A stretch of 64,000 nucleotides of DNA from Anaerolineales bacterium (GTDB lineage Bacteria > Chloroflexota > Anaerolineae > Anaerolineales > Villigracilaceae). The stretch is taken from positions 2,046,001-2,110,000 of the forward strand of contig CP129480.1 of NCBI GenBank assembly GCA_030583885.1, in the 5' to 3' direction. Numbering within the stretch: position 1 is the stretch's first letter; each line of letters begins with the position of its first letter. The notes beneath the pieces are model-generated. The model saw only the letters and a list, made by a program, of their open reading frames with translations, was not told where the DNA came from and did no database searches. Positions 1 to 8,118 of this stretch are shown in pieces. The position numbers and the translations under genes were made by a program.

Positions 1-1
1 A

Positions 2-373
2 TTGATTCAGCAAATCCGAGAAGCCCTTGAACAAAACTATTTTCCTTTGTTTGTGAGCGAAGGGGATAGCGATAAAAAATACACAAAGATTCAACACAGT
101 GCATATCTTTCCAAAGGTTTCAGAAGCCTAGTCAGTACTACAGGAGTTTTATTCACTTATGGATTATCTTTCTCGGAAAGTGATAACCATATTGCAAAAG
201 CGATCGAAAAAGGGAAATTCAGCGCATTAGCAGTAAGCGTGTACGGAGACCCTAATTCGCCAACAAATGCAGCAATGATTCATAAAACTAACACAATTGC
301 TGCAGGTAGACCTCCCAAGAAGCCACTGGCCGTAATATTCTACGATGCTGCATCAGCTCATGTTTGGGGGTAA
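2..373 (+). CDS. C-terminal part of a DUF4917-like protein (5' end outside window)
   Basis: The reading frame is open from the window edge, so the true start lies upstream; the first possible codon (TTG) has no ribosome-binding site. The visible 123 residues contain SEGDSDKKYTKIQHSAYLS, then a segment with FTYGLSFSESDNHIAKAIEKG. This arrangement resembles the C-terminal half of DUF4917 proteins, a family of unknown function often found near defence genes. The frame ends with TAA at 371-373, three bases before the remnant of a restriction-modification gene. Family assignment is from memory of the motif and is moderately sure; the function is unknown. Confidence 0.6.
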   Translation: MIQQIREALEQNYFPLFVSEGDSDKKYTKIQHSAYLSKGFRSLVSTTGVLFTYGLSFSESDNHIAKAIEKGKFSALAVSVYGDPNSPTNAAMIHKTNTIAAGRPPKKPLAVIFYDAASAHVWG

Positions 374-375
374 TT

Positions 376-563
376 ATGCAATTCAGAGATGCCACTTATG
401 AAATTTCCTTACCGCCGCTGGATGTCAGGCGTGAAATCGTCGCCCGCATCGCGAAGTCCCCGCAGGGGGAGCGCGAGCGGTCCATTGTGGAGGGGAATCG
501 TGAGTTGTTCGGATTTATGCGGAGAAGGTCAAGAAGGTGGTAGAGAGGGTGGGCGAAGGGTAA
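376..563 (+). pseudogene. Remnant of the C-terminus of a type I restriction-modification protein
   Basis: The frame from ATG 376 reads YEISLPPLDVRREIVARI, the 'LPPL..Q.EIV..I' signature at the C-termini of type I R-M methylase or specificity subunits. It continues through VEGNREL. Homology then jumps to another frame reading RIYAEKVKKVVERVGEG and ends at TAA 561-563, so at least one frameshift is present and the start of the gene is missing. Only about 60 residues of the original protein survive. It is a decayed defence-gene fragment, not a functional gene. Confidence 0.7.
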
Positions 564-664
564 AGCTATGTTTTAGCCAATTACTGATATCTTCAAATGT
601 ATAAATTGTTGAGGGCAATTGTCCTACGATTATTGACAGAGGGGCGCTCCATGAATCAGGGGTA

Positions 665-693
665 TTGACTTAACTTTTCCTTCGTCTTATCCT
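665..693 (+). promoter_or_regulatory. Sigma-70-like promoter giving a possibly leaderless mRNA
   Basis: TTGACT (665-670), a 17-base spacer and TATCCT (688-693) lie directly before ATG 701. The predicted start of transcription is about 700, so the mRNA would have almost no leader. There is no Shine-Dalgarno sequence before the ATG. Confidence 0.45.
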
Positions 694-700
694 AAAAACC

Positions 701-1294
701 ATGAAAAAACTAATCAAATCACTCACGATCCTTGTGATCGTTACACTGCTTTCGCCCTGGCTCGGCTTTGCCGCGCGCGGCGCATTTCCGTTCGACAAGC
801 CCGAATTCAAGGAACTAACCTATTACCAGCTCCTGGAATGGCGCTGGTGGGACTATCAGCGCCTGGCGCGGGAATACCGCCTGCAAAATCCGCACAAGCC
901 TGTGAAGCGGCTGGGCAAGGAACGCCCGCTAGACTACGGCTACTCCACCTGTTTCTGGCTAGAGACGACGATCAAGTTCGGTTATGGTCCCGTCCAATCG
1001 TTTCACTATGCTCTGGCTGGATTGAACGGCATCCCTCCGTCCCCGACGCACTCGTTTCCCACCGAGGTCACATATTCGAACTTTCCCGCCAAAATGTGGG
1101 AGGCGTATGAGACCCTGATCTGGCACAATTTGGATCGCTACGGAACAACACCATCCCGTGAATGCTGGTCAAGGAACAACATTCCATCGGCGGAGGAGTT
1201 CGACGAAACCATTGCCGCGTTGAAGGAGCGCGTGGCGGAATTGGACGAAAAGATGGTTATTTACATTTCTGCAAACACCACCGAAAATCCTTGA
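701..1294 (+). CDS. Exported protein of unknown function
   Basis: A 197-residue protein with a clear signal peptide: MKKLIKSL, a hydrophobic stretch, then GFAARG around residue 25. The mature part is rich in Trp and Tyr (YYQLLEWRWWDYQRLAREY) and ends in an acidic, probably helical segment (residues 165-190) before a polar tail. I recognise no family. It is separated from the genes downstream by its own promoter region, and its stop codon overlaps the -35 box of the next promoter, so it is probably not part of the secretion operon. The start is supported by the signal peptide and the promoter placed immediately upstream. Confidence 0.6.
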   Translation: MKKLIKSLTILVIVTLLSPWLGFAARGAFPFDKPEFKELTYYQLLEWRWWDYQRLAREYRLQNPHKPVKRLGKERPLDYGYSTCFWLETTIKFGYGPVQSFHYALAGLNGIPPSPTHSFPTEVTYSNFPAKMWEAYETLIWHNLDRYGTTPSRECWSRNNIPSAEEFDETIAALKERVAELDEKMVIYISANTTENP

Positions 1295-1318
1295 CAGAAT
1301 AAGACATACAGATAAAAT
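1291..1318 (+). promoter_or_regulatory. Probable sigma-70 promoter of the secretion operon
   Basis: TTGACA (1291-1296), a 16-base spacer and TAAAAT (1313-1318). It overlaps the stop codon of the preceding gene and lies about 125 bases before the first gene of the T4SS-like/Tad run, with a terminator-like hairpin in between. Confidence 0.6.
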
Positions 1319-1391
1319 TGAGCGCGTGATGCAAGTTCCTGAATGGGATCATTGTATCAATTTCCAGAATCGAATAACCCAGTTGGCATAA

Positions 1392-1418
1392 GCCCCTTCA
1401 GCCCGAAGGGGCTTTTTT
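1392..1418 (+). terminator. Rho-independent terminator or attenuator in the leader
   Basis: GCCCCTTC (1392-1399), a five-base loop, GAAGGGGC (1405-1412), then six T. The hairpin lies downstream of the promoter at 1291 and only 27 bases before ATG 1445, leaving no room for another promoter. It may therefore act as an attenuator rather than only ending the gene at 701. Confidence 0.7.
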
Positions 1419-1444
1419 GTTTCCAAATTTCACGAGAGGAGATC

Positions 1445-1867
1445 ATGAAAAAAATACAACACATTGCATTTGCGTTTCTTGTTGCAGTATCCGCACTTAT
1501 TGCGGCGCCGTCCGCCTACGCCGCGACGGGGGACATTCTTGTCCCTTTCCAGGAGGATCAAGGCCGTTGGGCTGACGCTGTTTGCGCTTCGATGACAGAG
1601 GGGGGATGCCTGTACTTCCGGGAACACGAAGCAGCTGCCGCGTGGACGATCCTTAAAGAGGCGGGAACGCTCGGCATGAACGTCAGTTTTGTCGAGCGGA
1701 TTGTTGTTCTAAATGGCGGACTCGAATTGTGGCGGCTCGAACTGGTTTTGCTCATGCCAGACCGCTTGGAATCGCTTGAAGTCTATGCCACCGTCGAATC
1801 CAATTCCCACCGGATTGACCGCGTGGTCATGGTGGATGGACGCCTGGTGGCTGGAATTGAAGAATAG
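1445..1867 (+). CDS. Exported NTF2-like/VirB8-like protein, paralogue of the next gene
   Basis: 140 residues, starting at ATG 1445 behind GAGGAGAT; an upstream in-frame ATG at 1343 would lie across the terminator hairpin and is rejected. It has a signal peptide (MKKIQHIAFAFLVAV, cleavage near AYA-ATG). The mature part shares with the next gene the pattern VCASMTEGGC ... W ... V.FV ... G...W.L.V ... VYA.V. This alternation of one helix-rich and one strand-rich half is typical of NTF2-like folds such as VirB8/TcpC, but no family match was made. As the first gene of the secretion run, it may be a periplasmic assembly component. Confidence 0.65.
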   Translation: MKKIQHIAFAFLVAVSALIAAPSAYAATGDILVPFQEDQGRWADAVCASMTEGGCLYFREHEAAAAWTILKEAGTLGMNVSFVERIVVLNGGLELWRLELVLLMPDRLESLEVYATVESNSHRIDRVVMVDGRLVAGIEE

Positions 1868-1869
1868 CG

Positions 1870-2379
1870 ATGGAACTTGTGCTTCCGAAGGAAAAATTAC
1901 AAAAGGCGTCGATCATCCTGCTGGTCGTCATTGGACTGGCTGCGATTGCGTTTCGTGTGAACTGGGGCGGTGCGATGGATGGATTGTTTTCGCTCTTCCA
2001 GCCCGCCGTCCATGCGGGTGAGTTCGAGGATGAACCCGCCCTGTCCGCGGTGAAAGCGATCTTCGCACCGGGCGCGGACCAGTCCGCATGGGAGGAATCT
2101 GTTTGCGCCAACATGACCAAAGATGGCTGCCAGATCTTCAAGACGATTTATGCCAAGCCGCTTTTTGACATGCCGCGCGGAGGGGTTTCTGTGACTTTTG
2201 TGAAGGTTGCGGACGAACTCGATGACGGGACAAAGGTATGGCTGATCAAGGTGGTTCCGCCTGACGGAAACCCCATGCCCGTTTACGCCCATGTCTCCCA
2301 AAACGAATCGGGAGACTGGGTTTTGATTCGCGTTTTGTTCGATCAGGAGACGGAGAAATATGCAAACCCGACGCCGTAG
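1870..2379 (+). CDS. Membrane-anchored NTF2-like/VirB8-like protein
   Basis: 169 residues: short cytoplasmic start, one transmembrane helix (about residues 12-30, ASIILLVVIGLAAIAF) and an extracytoplasmic domain. The domain contains VCANMTKDGC, then a segment ending in VYAHVSQNES and WVLIRVLFDQE. It is clearly paralogous to the gene just upstream, whose VCASMTEGGC aligns with it; the two are two bases apart. One transmembrane helix plus an NTF2-like domain is the VirB8/TcpC layout in conjugation machines, so a T4SS scaffold role is proposed. This is inference: overall identity to known VirB8 could not be tested. Confidence 0.6.
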   Translation: MELVLPKEKLQKASIILLVVIGLAAIAFRVNWGGAMDGLFSLFQPAVHAGEFEDEPALSAVKAIFAPGADQSAWEESVCANMTKDGCQIFKTIYAKPLFDMPRGGVSVTFVKVADELDDGTKVWLIKVVPPDGNPMPVYAHVSQNESGDWVLIRVLFDQETEKYANPTP

Positions 2380-3718
2380 CATCCTTCAAACTGTAATTTG
2401 GATCATTCAAGTATCCGCGCTTGTCGCTCTTTTTGCGCTGCTCAGTATTGGTCAGCAGGTGGGGGCGCAGGACAGCCAGCCTCCTTCGGGAGCCTGGAGC
2501 GAGGTCGTAAACTCCGACGGCTCGATCAATTACGCCAACCTGACCGATAACGGCACTGTCACCCAGGTGCAAACCTGGATGCCCACCGTGCTCGGACAGC
2601 CGATCCCGGCGACATACCATGTGTACACGACCCCGACGGGCAACCAGGTGTTGATGCCCAGCGCCACCACGTTGTTTTTCATGGCGTCGAACCCCTCCGA
2701 GTCTGGATTTCTTTCCGCCGCCTCGACCCTGGGGACCGGCGGACCCAATGCGGGCGCGGATGCCCCGACCGGTATTGCTGGTATAGGTTCCGTTTTTGGA
2801 GCGCTCCTTGGCAACCAGGGCAGCGCCGAGATGATGCAAATGATTTCGGCGGCGGGAAACAGCGGCGCGACAAGCCCTGAATCATTTTTCTCCGCCCTGG
2901 CGAGCGGGCAGACGAGTATTTGGAGTTTGAATCCTGATGGGCTGTTCAACTTCCTTTCCAGTTTAGCTGACCCATCATTGAACGACCTCAATCTATATAC
3001 CTACATGCTGCTTTACACGCCCGGCTCGTGCGCCCTCTCTCCCGCAGGCTGTACGGCAGAGCAGCTTGCCTTGCTGTTGACGCCCCCTCCTGTAGCCTCG
3101 GCGCCTCCGCCTGGAGCAACGCCTTCGCCGCCCATCCAATGCCCTGAGCCCCGTGTCATTCCGGGCGCGATCACATTCAACGGCTCTAAGACCGCTCCAA
3201 ACTATCCATTGGTGGTTGGACAGGATCCAACCCAGCGGGGCGTCGACCTGCAATTCTCGGCATCCGTCGCTCCCACCGTGTACATCTCTTACGAATTGGA
3301 AGAGGTGAATGACTGTGTTTACAGTTTAGGGTCTCCAGCGGCAAACGGGTGTGGAGCGAATTACCGATTGGAACATGTAGATTGGACTTGCCGCGAAGTC
3401 CGTCAGGAATTTCCCGAATGCATCGCGTCCGCGCGAGGCGCGGCATCGCTGTCCCAGGAGTCCCGCAACTGGATCCTGCATGAATTATCGAATCGTTATC
3501 CCGGCGCCCATTTGAAAAATCCGGATATTGGTTTCTCTTCGGCCAGCTCCTGTGTTTGGAGAGCGTCCGAGAATAACGTGCAAACTGCCGATCCTGGAAC
3601 TTGGAATTTGGTGGTCCGCGGAAACACTTCCGGCACGTCCGTATCCGCCCCGCGCAGTTTCAGCGGCAATGTGGACACATTCGACGTATGGCTGAAAGAG
3701 ACCGCGATCATAAGATGA
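2360..3718 (+). CDS. Large exported protein of the secretion operon, unknown family
   Basis: 452 residues, overlapping the previous gene by 20 bases, which indicates translational coupling. It has a signal peptide or N-terminal anchor (IIQVSALVALFALLSIG, ending near VGAQD). Next comes a Ser/Thr/Gly-rich region. A Gly/Ala-rich stretch with possible membrane affinity (IAGIGSVFGALLG, residues 138-150) follows, then a Pro-rich linker (about 240-255) and a C-terminal domain with several cysteines (NDCVYSL, NGCGANYR, WTCREVRQEFPEC, SCVW). Paired cysteines suit an oxidising extracytoplasmic location. No recognised family; probably a structural or surface component. Confidence 0.6.
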   Translation: MQTRRRSILQTVIWIIQVSALVALFALLSIGQQVGAQDSQPPSGAWSEVVNSDGSINYANLTDNGTVTQVQTWMPTVLGQPIPATYHVYTTPTGNQVLMPSATTLFFMASNPSESGFLSAASTLGTGGPNAGADAPTGIAGIGSVFGALLGNQGSAEMMQMISAAGNSGATSPESFFSALASGQTSIWSLNPDGLFNFLSSLADPSLNDLNLYTYMLLYTPGSCALSPAGCTAEQLALLLTPPPVASAPPPGATPSPPIQCPEPRVIPGAITFNGSKTAPNYPLVVGQDPTQRGVDLQFSASVAPTVYISYELEEVNDCVYSLGSPAANGCGANYRLEHVDWTCREVRQEFPECIASARGAASLSQESRNWILHELSNRYPGAHLKNPDIGFSSASSCVWRASENNVQTADPGTWNLVVRGNTSGTSVSAPRSFSGNVDTFDVWLKETAIIR

Positions 3719-3837
3719 TCTATCGAATCCTCATAAACGGGGCTTCGACGATGATCATCTTCATCCTGATGATGTGCATGGTTATGAGCCTGCTTATCCT
3801 TTTGGAACCCTCCTTGTTTGCGACATGGACATTCTGA
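3715..3837 (+). CDS. Very small membrane protein (40 aa)
   Basis: ATG 3715 overlaps the preceding stop codon (ATGA), the usual sign of coupled translation. The 40-residue product is almost one transmembrane helix (MIIFILMMCMVMSLLILL). Its stop codon in turn overlaps the next gene. Similar tiny membrane proteins sit beside VirB4-type ATPases in T4SS operons (VirB3-like position), but it is too short to assign. Confidence 0.55.
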   Translation: MIYRILINGASTMIIFILMMCMVMSLLILLEPSLFATWTF

Positions 3838-4376
3838 CCGAACGCCTGATCTGGGTGATCAATGGTTTCCTCGTCATCGTGTTCTCCGCGGCGGGGAACT
3901 TGTACGCGATCCTGCTGGCGGTCTCGTCGCTTTTCTTCGTATCGACCGCGCCGCGTGAGCAGCGTACCTGGACCATAGCCGCATCGGTCCTGTGCGTGAT
4001 CGCCAGCCTGTCCTCCCCTGCGCCCGCTCCATTGTTCCTATTGGTGATGTCCGCAATGGGCTGGGGGGCTTTGTACATCGAGAAATTCAATCGAATTTCC
4101 CAGAGGTGGACGGCGGTGAGGGGGCAGGCGTTATACGCCCTGCTTTCCCTGGGATATGCCGCGTGGAAGGCGATGGGACTTGGCTCGACTCCGCTGACGG
4201 GCGATCCCGCCCTGGCGCAGGGATTGGGCTATCTGAATATGCTGGCAGGGATCGCCCTGTACGTGTATCCCATCGGGTTTATGGGGTGGGTTGCCCAATC
4301 GATCTGGGCGCATCCGCCGTCTCCGTCCAGTCCGGAAGACCTGATCACCCAGGTTCGCGCAAGGGGCAAGGGATAG
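3825..4376 (+). CDS. Polytopic membrane protein of the secretion operon
   Basis: 183 residues, starting at ATG 3825 inside the end of the preceding small gene. Four to five hydrophobic segments are visible (for example LIWVINGFLVIVFSAAG, LLAVSSLFFVS, LFLLVMSAMGWGALYI, YALLSLGYAAWKAMGL and MLAGIALYVYPIGFMG), ending in a basic tail (ITQVRARGKG). It lies immediately before the VirB4-like ATPase, a position held by channel proteins such as VirB6 in T4SS operons, but no sequence family was recognised. Confidence 0.6.
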   Translation: MDILTERLIWVINGFLVIVFSAAGNLYAILLAVSSLFFVSTAPREQRTWTIAASVLCVIASLSSPAPAPLFLLVMSAMGWGALYIEKFNRISQRWTAVRGQALYALLSLGYAAWKAMGLGSTPLTGDPALAQGLGYLNMLAGIALYVYPIGFMGWVAQSIWAHPPSPSSPEDLITQVRARGKG

Positions 4377-4380
4377 TCAA

Positions 4381-7300
4381 ATGATACAGATCCTCGACAA
4401 CGGCCTTTCCTTCGATGCGGGCGGAAATTTTCGATACGCATGGTTCAAAGTCCAGAAAGGCGCAAGGACCTTCTTTCGCTGTGTCGCCCTGCGCGAGCTG
4501 GCGGTCATCCCTGTGACGGACCGCGAGAAGTACGACCTTCTGGGCAAACAATGGGGCGCATTGCGCGGGCTGCATAACGCTGGCGTGAATTTTGTGTACA
4601 CCGCGATGGGCATATACAAACCCGAACACGTGGGAATCGTGCAATATTACGGCGCCGCGGGCGAAGGGAACGACGAAGCGGAAGCCGCGGATAAGGCTCT
4701 GGTGGGCGCGTCCACCGTTACGGCGGTACTTGCCAACTTCCCCCAATCGAAACTTGCGCTGCCCAATTCGGACTGGCTGCGCTGGTATTTGGAGTTTGTC
4801 ACCTTGAAAAGCAGATATATTGCGGCGATCCTCGGTCATCCCGACCCGCGCCAGGGACATAAAGGTTCGGGAGCGGACGGCTCCTCGGCAGACGATGGTG
4901 ATGCGGATCTGGCGAGCGAGCAGAACGAGATTCTCTTTCGCGGCCTGTCCAAGCTGTCACAGAACTTCGTCTACCAAATCCTGGCCGAACACATCCAGCG
5001 CCCGCTCATGTCGAGCGCGCTGGTCAGGATTGCGGAAATCGCGTCCAATGTCGCCTCGCGGCGAAAAGGCACGATCGGTTTCGGCTTCAATCTCAGCATC
5101 CCGCTGATGGCGGCTTTGGGCCAGTCTCAAAGCGCCGGGGTCAGCGCCATACAGGGACAGTCGCAATCCGTCTCGGAGGGCGCGTCGCATGGGTGGGGGC
5201 ACAGTCACAACCGAGGCGAATCATTTTCGGAGACGAATACCCACACGGTGGGCTCGTCGGAGTCATGGGGCGAGACCCAGGGCGTGAACCAAGGCGTGGC
5301 GAACTCGAAGGGCACGTCCCACACCGAGACAGAATCGCACAGCACCATGTCGAGCAGCACATCAGGGAAAAGCAATACTCAGATGGCGGGAGGCGGGTGG
5401 TCGCAAACAGATAGTGTGAGCGGAAGCGTAAATCTTGGGCAATCCATCATTGGAGACATTCCATTGATTGGAAACCTGGTTCAGGGCGTTTCGATCGGGG
5501 CGGGTCAGGCGAACGGCGTGTCGGGTTTCAGTTCAAACGGCACAACGACAATGTCCTCCTCGACAAGCGGTGAGTCCCACGGACATGCGGTCAGCAGGGG
5601 CACCATGGAAAGCGAAACCAACTCGAAGGGAACCAGTGAAGGAAAATCCCACACGATTACGCAGTCCGAATCCAACTCGCATTCGGTAAGCCGCGGTACA
5701 AGCGAGAATTGGGGCGAGAGTGAGAGCTGGGGAAAAAGTTTTTCCGAAGGGAGATCGGTGTCGGACGCCTTCGGACGTTCCTCCGCGGAAGGCGTGATTG
5801 GGGCGTTGTCCACCGGGCTGCTTCCCGGCGTATCGATCAACCGCTCCTACATTACGGAAGACGATGTGGCTGAACGGTTGACCGAAGTATTGCGGCGGCT
5901 TGAATCGGTCGTCAACCAGGCGTCCCTCGAAGGCGGCTACATGACCAACGCCTGGATCTTCACGGATTCCGATGTCGGTTCGCAGGCGGCGGACGCACTT
6001 GTGCCGCAGGCGTTTCACGGCACGAGCGTGCCAACCCCGGTGATGACGATCCGTCCGGAGGAGTCGGATGAAGGTTTGCTTCGAACGCACGCTTTTTCCT
6101 TCACTCCCTGGACGACCATCGACGAGGAAGATCCCTTTGGCGGTTTGATGTGGACCAAGTACGCCACGCTGATCACCGCAAGCCAGCTTGCTGCTTACAC
6201 CGCGCCCGGACTGTTCGAGGAAGGCATTGCCAGCACGGTCATGGCGGAGATCCCAAAGGGCATGGGATTCGATCCTGCGATGCTCGGAGATGTGGTCATC
6301 GGGCATCAATACTCCCCGGAGACGGGCGAATTGACGACTGCGCAGGTGCGGCTTTCCCCGGAGAGTTTGATGCACACCATGGCGGCGGGCGACACCGGCT
6401 TTGGCAAATCCGTTGCCATGATCCGCATGGCGTATGAAACCACTCTCCGCTGGAAATTGCGGTCGGTGGTGCTCGACTTTGGCGCAGGCTGGAGGCAGCT
6501 GCTCAATGCGCCGGGTTTGGAAGGGCATGTGAACATCCTGCAATTGTGGCCGGACGCGGCCCGCCCCATGCGTTGGAATCCGCTTCAAATCGGGCGAAAC
6601 ATTTCCCCTGAAACCCAATGGCGCGCGTTCGCGGATGTATTTGGCGGGATTGCAAAGCTCGGCGTAAAGCGGCAGAAACAGGAATTGCTCGAAGCGCTTC
6701 GCACGGTGTACCTGCGGGAAGGCGTATTGGTGGATGATCCGGATAATAAGAAGCCGGTGGTGGATCGCAGCGAAGCCAGCGTAATTGGCGTAAAGCCCGG
6801 TCTGAGTGTCCGCGACCTGCCTGCGCGTCAAAAGCAGGAACTTGCCGTATTTCGGTCCTCGAAAATCGGATTGAGCCACCTGTACGACGAGGTTGGCAAC
6901 AAGCTGGCAAAAGCCAACCCGCGCGACACCACCCTGCAGGGCGTTCTGGAAGGCATCATTTTTCGTTTGAATCCGCTTGTTCAGGGATCTGCCAAGCGGC
7001 AATTTGCGCCCGGACCGGACGTCATTCCGGTGGAAGACCTGTCCAAACCGTGGGGGATCACCATCATCGAGGGCGGCATGTTCCTGGACGACTTCGGCAA
7101 GGCCTTCCTGCTTGGCTGGACAGGCTGGCATCTGTACATGGACATGGTTGCCCGCCGCGTGCATGAGGTGAACCTGGATGAGCCGATCCTTCAAATTTTT
7201 TACGAGGAAGCCAACAAGATATTCGTAAAGGACAGCGGGGCAGGCGACGAGTCGGGCGGCGTCTCCGCGACCCAGCGTTTTGCGGATATGTTCCGCGACG

Positions 7301-7641
7301 CCCGCAAGTACAAAGCCCGCCTGCATGTGATCACCCAGGCGCCGCACCTGATCGCGGACGATATTATCTCCTCCTGTTCCAACGTGATGATCAACTTCAT
7401 CAAGGACTCGAAGGACAAGGACATCGTGCTTTCCGCGCTGGCTCGTTCGGAAAAAGGCTTCCGCGACGAGGAATGGCGGCGTTTCATCGATGACATTCCG
7501 ATCGGCATGACCATCGGGCGTTTCCCGTATACACAGGATCGCACAAAACAGAGACCGTTTTTGTTCCGTCCGTTGATGCTGGACGTGCCGGAGCCCGCGG
7601 ATGCGGAAATCGAAAAAAAACTTGGAGGCATTCGAATATGA
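4381..7641 (+). CDS. VirB4/TraC-like secretion ATPase with a long Ser/Gly/His-rich insert
   Basis: 1086 residues, probably a membrane-associated hexameric NTPase that energises assembly or substrate transfer. The N-terminal region (1-245) resembles the VirB4 N-terminal domain. Residues about 248-471 are low-complexity Ser/Gly/His/Thr/Glu repeats (SEGASHGWGHSHN, SGESHGHAVSRGTMES) in two arms around a hydrophobic segment (IIGDIPLIGNLVQGVSIG). The ATPase core follows: Walker A GDTGFGKS near residue 670 and a Walker B-like strand LQIFYEEANKIF near 937-948. The motif VITQAPHLI follows further on, as in HerA/VirB4 enzymes. Usual VirB4 proteins are about 800 residues and lack the insert. It sits between T4SS-like and Tad genes; the following gene overlaps its stop. 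Confidence 0.85.
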   Translation: MIQILDNGLSFDAGGNFRYAWFKVQKGARTFFRCVALRELAVIPVTDREKYDLLGKQWGALRGLHNAGVNFVYTAMGIYKPEHVGIVQYYGAAGEGNDEAEAADKALVGASTVTAVLANFPQSKLALPNSDWLRWYLEFVTLKSRYIAAILGHPDPRQGHKGSGADGSSADDGDADLASEQNEILFRGLSKLSQNFVYQILAEHIQRPLMSSALVRIAEIASNVASRRKGTIGFGFNLSIPLMAALGQSQSAGVSAIQGQSQSVSEGASHGWGHSHNRGESFSETNTHTVGSSESWGETQGVNQGVANSKGTSHTETESHSTMSSSTSGKSNTQMAGGGWSQTDSVSGSVNLGQSIIGDIPLIGNLVQGVSIGAGQANGVSGFSSNGTTTMSSSTSGESHGHAVSRGTMESETNSKGTSEGKSHTITQSESNSHSVSRGTSENWGESESWGKSFSEGRSVSDAFGRSSAEGVIGALSTGLLPGVSINRSYITEDDVAERLTEVLRRLESVVNQASLEGGYMTNAWIFTDSDVGSQAADALVPQAFHGTSVPTPVMTIRPEESDEGLLRTHAFSFTPWTTIDEEDPFGGLMWTKYATLITASQLAAYTAPGLFEEGIASTVMAEIPKGMGFDPAMLGDVVIGHQYSPETGELTTAQVRLSPESLMHTMAAGDTGFGKSVAMIRMAYETTLRWKLRSVVLDFGAGWRQLLNAPGLEGHVNILQLWPDAARPMRWNPLQIGRNISPETQWRAFADVFGGIAKLGVKRQKQELLEALRTVYLREGVLVDDPDNKKPVVDRSEASVIGVKPGLSVRDLPARQKQELAVFRSSKIGLSHLYDEVGNKLAKANPRDTTLQGVLEGIIFRLNPLVQGSAKRQFAPGPDVIPVEDLSKPWGITIIEGGMFLDDFGKAFLLGWTGWHLYMDMVARRVHEVNLDEPILQIFYEEANKIFVKDSGAGDESGGVSATQRFADMFRDARKYKARLHVITQAPHLIADDIISSCSNVMINFIKDSKDKDIVLSALARSEKGFRDEEWRRFIDDIPIGMTIGRFPYTQDRTKQRPFLFRPLMLDVPEPADAEIEKKLGGIRI

Positions 7642-7865
7642 GGCCGAATAAATCTATCTTGATCCTCACTACGGGCATCCTGTTGATGGTGTTTGTTTTG
7701 TTTTCCTTTTTCAACTCAGTCGTTAGAGACACAAACGACATGAAAAACATTTCCTTTACCACAGCGACGCCCGAAACGCCATTGTCCGGTACTGGGTGGT
7801 GGTCGTCCATGCCCACGCCGATCCATGTCGCGCCCGACCCACAGCGTATTAACCAGGAACCATAG
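7638..7865 (+). CDS. Small single-pass membrane protein
   Basis: 75 residues; ATG 7638 overlaps the stop of the ATPase gene (ATGA). One transmembrane helix near the N-terminus (ILILTTGILLMVFVLFSFF), followed by a Thr/Pro-rich extracytoplasmic tail (ATPETPLSGTGWW, PTPIHVAPDP). No family recognised; translationally coupled to the VirB4-like ATPase. Confidence 0.55.
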   Translation: MRPNKSILILTTGILLMVFVLFSFFNSVVRDTNDMKNISFTTATPETPLSGTGWWSSMPTPIHVAPDPQRINQEP

Positions 7866-7873
7866 AGGAGCTT

Positions 7874-8095
7874 ATGAAAACACAACCAAAAAAGCGTAAC
7901 AGCACCTTCTTTTTCACAAGCGCGGATTCTCCCGATGCAGCGACGATTTTGCGGCGGATGACGCAGAGCATTAACCTGCCGGTACTCGGACTGATCGTGA
8001 AAGTGAACGAAAGGGACGAGGTCCTAAACGTCGAACTGGCGGATGAGCACACGGTCAAATCCCTGGCCATCGCCAATGCGCCAACCCAGGAATAA
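7874..8095 (+). CDS. Small cytosolic protein of unknown function
   Basis: 73 residues behind GAGGAGC. A basic N-terminus (MKTQPKKRN) is followed by a compact alpha/beta pattern (DAATILRRMTQ, LGLIVKVNERDEVLNVELA). No transmembrane segment and no recognised family. Its place between the ATPase and CpaB genes with an SD-led start supports it as a real operon member. Confidence 0.5.
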   Translation: MKTQPKKRNSTFFFTSADSPDAATILRRMTQSINLPVLGLIVKVNERDEVLNVELADEHTVKSLAIANAPTQE

Positions 8096-8118
8096 ATCAT
8101 GAATATCAAGGAACAACC

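Noticed and set aside
5533..7347. A 604-codon open frame on the minus strand
   Set aside because: It is antisense to the ATPase domain of the VirB4-like gene, shows Arg/His-rich composition typical of shadow frames in GC-rich DNA, and has no family pattern.
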